From positions 16,102,001 through 16,166,000 of the forward strand of contig NC_046676.1 of NCBI RefSeq assembly GCF_003369915.1: a DNA stretch of 64,000 bases, read 5' to 3'. The notes beneath the pieces were generated by a model. It ran no database searches. It saw only the letters and a list, made by a program, of their open reading frames with translations, and was not told the origin of the DNA. Source of the stretch: Drosophila miranda. Lineage: Eukaryota; Arthropoda; Insecta; Diptera; Drosophilidae. Below are positions 59,854 through 64,000 of the stretch, piece after piece. A program made the translations under genes and the position numbers. Positions within the stretch are counted from its first letter, which is position 1. The number at the start of each line of letters is the position of its first letter.

Positions 59854-62800
59854 AATGACTTTTTTGTTTTTGTTGGCTTTTGTTGTTTGTGTGAGATCGG
59901 AAAAAACTATCATTCACTTAATATTTGTATTGCCAAGGCAAGGCAATATTTGTGCAGGCATTCGCAGCCTATTAATATTTTGCACATCCTTGGGTATGCT
60001 GCTTTAAAATGCCTCGTCCTGACGTGGCTTCCTCAGTATCAGCCACAGCCTCAGCCCCATCATATTTGGGTCACATCAGATCCCAGAGAACTGATATCAT
60101 TTGGGTGCCTTTCACTTGCTGGCCAGGCCATGTTTGCTTGGGCCCCACAGGCACACCAGATGAATGATGAGCTCTTTGGTTATGTGTAGTCTAAACATTT
60201 TTGCGATTCAGGGTTAGAGATATGGGGACTCTGCATCGGTTCTGCTATAGATAATCCCCACTGCTTGCACAGGCAGAGAGGCGCTTTAGTAATTAGTTTC
60301 TGTTGCGGCTTAGAGATAAGTAGCAAAGACTTGCCATAGTCCAGCAGCTCTGATGGGGTGGGTTCATTTTCTTCTTCTTCGTTTCGGGGCAGTGATGGAT
60401 GATTGACAGCCGACTGACAAGGGGCGAATCGGACGAGGAGTATGTGAGGTTGGATTGGATGCTAATGCATAAGCAAATTAAACTGAAATTTAATGGGTAA
60501 CATTTCAGCTTGTCATCGGTTAATGATTATTCGAAAAGAGCATTATGAGCTCTAGGAAATGGCAAGCTGTTATCGAGAAGGCTAACCTATTTGTTTGGGT
60601 CTTTAGTAATTAAAATACCCAACATAATATCCCACTATAATGCACTGTAAATAATGACAGAAATCATGCTTGAAGCTCACCTTTTCTGGCCAAAAAATAC
60701 ACTGAGACGCCACTCACTCGAGTCAGACTACATTAGTGTCAAAATAGCTCTGTTGTAGGGCTCCATAGCCATATCTATTGCCTGGAACACAGCATTCCAC
60801 CTCCAGCCAGAACAACAACTCACTTTTGTATGTTATCGTTTCTAATTTGTTTCAAATTAAATGAGTTTTGAACATTTTCACAGCCAAACACAATCAGAAA
60901 GAGTAAAATATATTCCGAATGACGCATACGGGCATGTGTGCACCAAAGGACTGCTCCTGTTCCTGGTATGGGTGTGGGTGTGGGTGTGAGTGCGGGAGCG
61001 GGTGCGGGTCTCCTGCAAATGTAATTAAAAAACTTTTAAACCGCATCAACATAAATGTATGGCGCATAAAATTCTGTGCATTTGACAATTTTTGGCTGGC
61101 AAAAAGTTGACACTTTCTGTTCTCCTGTGTGTGGGCCAAAAACATAGCGGCTAAAAACATGTGGACCTGGCGGTGAAGCTACTGGAGGTGGTTGCGGTGG
61201 ATCGGGAACAGGTTGAATTTGACTGAAATTAAATGCTTTAAAAGTTATTAGAGTTCATAAATAAATTGTCAGTGGAAAGACATTTATTGGTGGCCGTTTA
61301 ATGTGTTTATCATTTTTACGAGCCCATTTTTTGGGCAATTTCGTTTATTTTAATTGAACTCTTTTCCGTCCAGTAGATCACATCCACCCCTTTCTGGGGT
61401 GGGGCGGGGTGGTTGGGCCATAAAGTATGCCCATCAGACACTTCCATTTAATTGCATTTAAATCGCAGGCCAAACACGATTTCGGCCAACACCTTAATAG
61501 GCTATTATGGTCCGAAAAAGGTTTAGTTCTGCAATATGTGCAGGTGATAAATATTTGGCTACTGGACAGGAATGCCATTTTAGCCATTCCGAGTGATAGG
61601 GGGCAAATTGCTTGGCCATAAATTCAATGCGGCAGTACTCCAGAGTGGAATTTAATCAATTTCAAATTAAGGAATGGAAAATACATTCCATCCACACTTA
61701 AAACTGATCAAAACGGAGGCCCATTAATTGTTTGGTTAATGTAATGTATCTCAAGTTGATATGCCTGTATCTATGTATCTATATGATGTCACTGTTTCCA
61801 TCCCATTCCTTATCCGAATGGAGCCACCCCCAGGCTTCCATAATTTTCCATTAGCTTTATTATATACTCATTTGGTAAAATGTCTTATATCATTGTTATT
61901 AGTAAATCTTATGGCCTAGTTTATTGTCGCCCCCAGGCTATGTCTGGCCTAAGGGGGCCTGGGGGCTTCGAACAGCATCATCAGAAGTAGCTGGTGTACA
62001 ATTCCTTGGGGTCGGTCTAGCCTCTCCCCATGCGGCTTTGGATTTTGGGGCAGGGTTGATGAACTCTCGACACAGCTTTCTGGGGGGCAAGTGATAGCCG
62101 CGTAATATGTGGAAAACTAGAGACGAACTAAGGGTTGTTCCCCCTGCCCTGCTTACAAAAGCCTTGATAGTTGTAATATATGTATGGGGCATTGCAAAGT
62201 TCCTTATACTCACAATCATGCATCAAATGAATATATTGATGGAGAATTATAATTACATTTTACGGAGCTTATCGGTCCTGCAATTATTAAGAACGTTTGT
62301 GTTCTTGGGGCTGGAATTAAATACAGTATTTTGCCATATCGAATGTTGTATAAGTTGTACGAGTAGTACCTTCTGAAAGCCATTGAAATCATTCCAAAAT
62401 CACTGCTCTTCTGACTGCTGCTGTAGATCTAAAATTAACAGAGCTCACTTATCTCTAATTGCAGCATTTAGGCCGAGATGTAGCTCGGGATATAGCTTTT
62501 GATAGTTGCAGTGCAACAGATCTACTGCTTCGGATTCCGATGTGGAGTGGGAGCTGGAGTGGAAGCTGGAGTGGGAGCTGGAGCGGAGCGGAGCTGTGGA
62601 AAGTTTTGGCACAGTCATTTTCCGGGAAAAGCTCTTTTTAATTAATTTAATGACTGGCTGATGTATTTGCATATTGAAGTGCACGTGGAGAGAACTTGAC
62701 GCACGTGGACAGATAATCAATCCTTTTGTTGCAATTCCAAATTAAACAGAGTTTCTCTCGGGGCAGGCTTGGGCGAAAGCCTGTTGTGTGTGGGTGTGGG

Positions 62801-64000
62801 GTGTGGGATCTGTGTACTCCAGGTACAGTGCGTCATTACCACTAATTATTTTAATAGAAAGCAGTAGGCAGCAGCCGTACTGCACTGCCTGCCCCAAGGT
62901 GATTACAATTTGACAAGGAATCCCAAAATATTACCCTGTTCCCTCCAAAAATCCCCTGTAATTTGTGGTGAAACAGCCTTTTGCCAGTAGCATGCCCCAA
63001 TCCGGATATCTTATCAGAAATTCCGGCCATAACTCATAACAAAAATTCTGCCCGGCGAGGAGATGGTAAATAAATGGCAAGATGCGCATTGTTCTAGGAA
63101 GCCAACGCCCCTCTGGCGTTGCAACACTTTCTGATTGCATTAGCTGCTGCTTACAATATTATTTTGGGGCAACTTTCTATCCTCGGCGCCAGAACGTAAA
63201 TGGAATATCTTATGCAATTTATTTTGATCAATTTGCACGTCGCAGTCGCACAGCGCCTAAATATTCTCGGGGTGTTGTTGATGCACTCGTGCGTGCCCCA
63301 GAATGGTAATTTCGAAATGGGACTCACAGGATCCTGCTCGTTCCAGGGCAACGAAATAAGAGACTAATTTTGAAACAATAATTGCGATGAATATTCCCTA
63401 ATCCAGACAGTTTTTGCTGAAAAAGTTCTGGGAAGTGGAGACTCAGGAAATGGAAAGGGCATAGACATCTGTAAGTGTTACCCTCAGGAGCCTATCTATT
63501 AATATTATATCTGTATCGTTACATTATATTAAAAAATAAATAATACGTTTATAATCTGAAATCTGATATTAGTTTTTCATTCAACCATTATCCGTGGGTG
63601 CCTAATGGAAAACAGCTCAACCATGCGTGGGATAAGTCGTCTCAACTTTGTCTTTGACCTTCTAGAGAGGCAGGCGCTGGAAAATATGTAGATGTATAAG
63701 GAACCCATTGGCAGAGCCCACCTCATTACACACTAAAAAACGCAATCGACCATCAAATTACAAAGCAAATAAAATGCAAATAGGTTTTTTCTTTTTCCTT
63801 CTTTGGTGTGGGGCACGGGTGCGGGGTTGTGTTTTTCCGAGTGTAAGTACGTATTTTTCTAGCATCCCACGGACAGAGCCGGTTCCAATTTCATGCAGCT
63901 GACCACGGACCCTGTCCCTGTCCCTGTCCCTGCCCCCGACCTGGCAGGCACTGTAATTGTAATGGCTGAGTCGCCGGATTCGAGTGGATTAAACAATTTC
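59854..64000. other. Right-hand gene-poor stretch
   Basis: No gene recognised up to the window end. Cryptic repeats: GTGTGG/GTGCGG at 60965-61008, GTGGGAGCTGGA-type units at 62540-62590, and CCCTGT hexamers at 63908-63935. Confidence 0.55.

Noticed and set aside
1-64000. mir-309 cluster, known at melanogaster 56E
   Set aside because: I looked by eye for mature miR-3, miR-4, miR-5, miR-6, miR-286 and miR-309 strings on both strands and saw none. It is probably outside the window.
1-64000. LTR, LINE or Polinton-like elements
   Set aside because: No open frame resembles a polymerase, integrase, capsid or envelope protein, and no long terminal direct repeats were seen. The 35.6-36.8 kb island is the only unexplained protein-like segment and shows no such motif.

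Overview
The window is insect nuclear DNA, almost certainly Drosophila and probably obscura-group. The protein genes are recognisable Drosophila chemosensory families: a six-exon odorant receptor matching Or56a, and Obp56-type odorant-binding proteins. Introns are short (53-117 bp) with normal GT-AG ends, and the tRNA genes have fly-like sequences. Most of the 64 kb is gene-poor and rich in microsatellites and cryptic hexamer repeats. The gene content recalls melanogaster region 56E-F (Muller element C). That placement comes from memory and was not checked by alignment.

Layout. At the left edge (0.3-0.9 kb) lies an Obp56h-type gene on the minus strand. About 32 kb without a recognisable protein gene follows, interrupted only by a tRNA-Lys(CTT) at 14.1 kb. 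At 33.2-35.4 kb is an Obp56-type cluster: two open genes (OBP-A, OBP-B) followed by a decayed second copy of the same pair. At 35.6-36.8 kb is a coding-like island I cannot identify. At 43.5 kb a 144-bp hAT-type MITE has perfect 8-bp target duplications. At 44.1-48.1 kb are two tandem, intact, six-exon Or56a-type receptors. In melanogaster Or56a is the dedicated geosmin receptor. At 52.7-58.6 kb is a scattered tRNA cluster: Glu-TTC, Glu-CTC, Glu-TTC, two initiator Met and Ile-AAT. At 59.4-59.7 kb is a small two-exon gene with a signal peptide and an immune-gene-like promoter, whose splice phase is unresolved. The rest, to 64 kb, shows no gene.

How it fits together. The protein genes suggest a small chemosensory neighbourhood: secreted odorant-binding proteins next to a geosmin-type receptor and its paralogue, set between large, probably regulatory, gene deserts. 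The most interesting points are the intact second Or56a copy with a near-identical core promoter, the birth-and-death history of the OBP pair including an apparent intron loss in OBP-B, and the candidate inducible secreted peptide at 59.4 kb.
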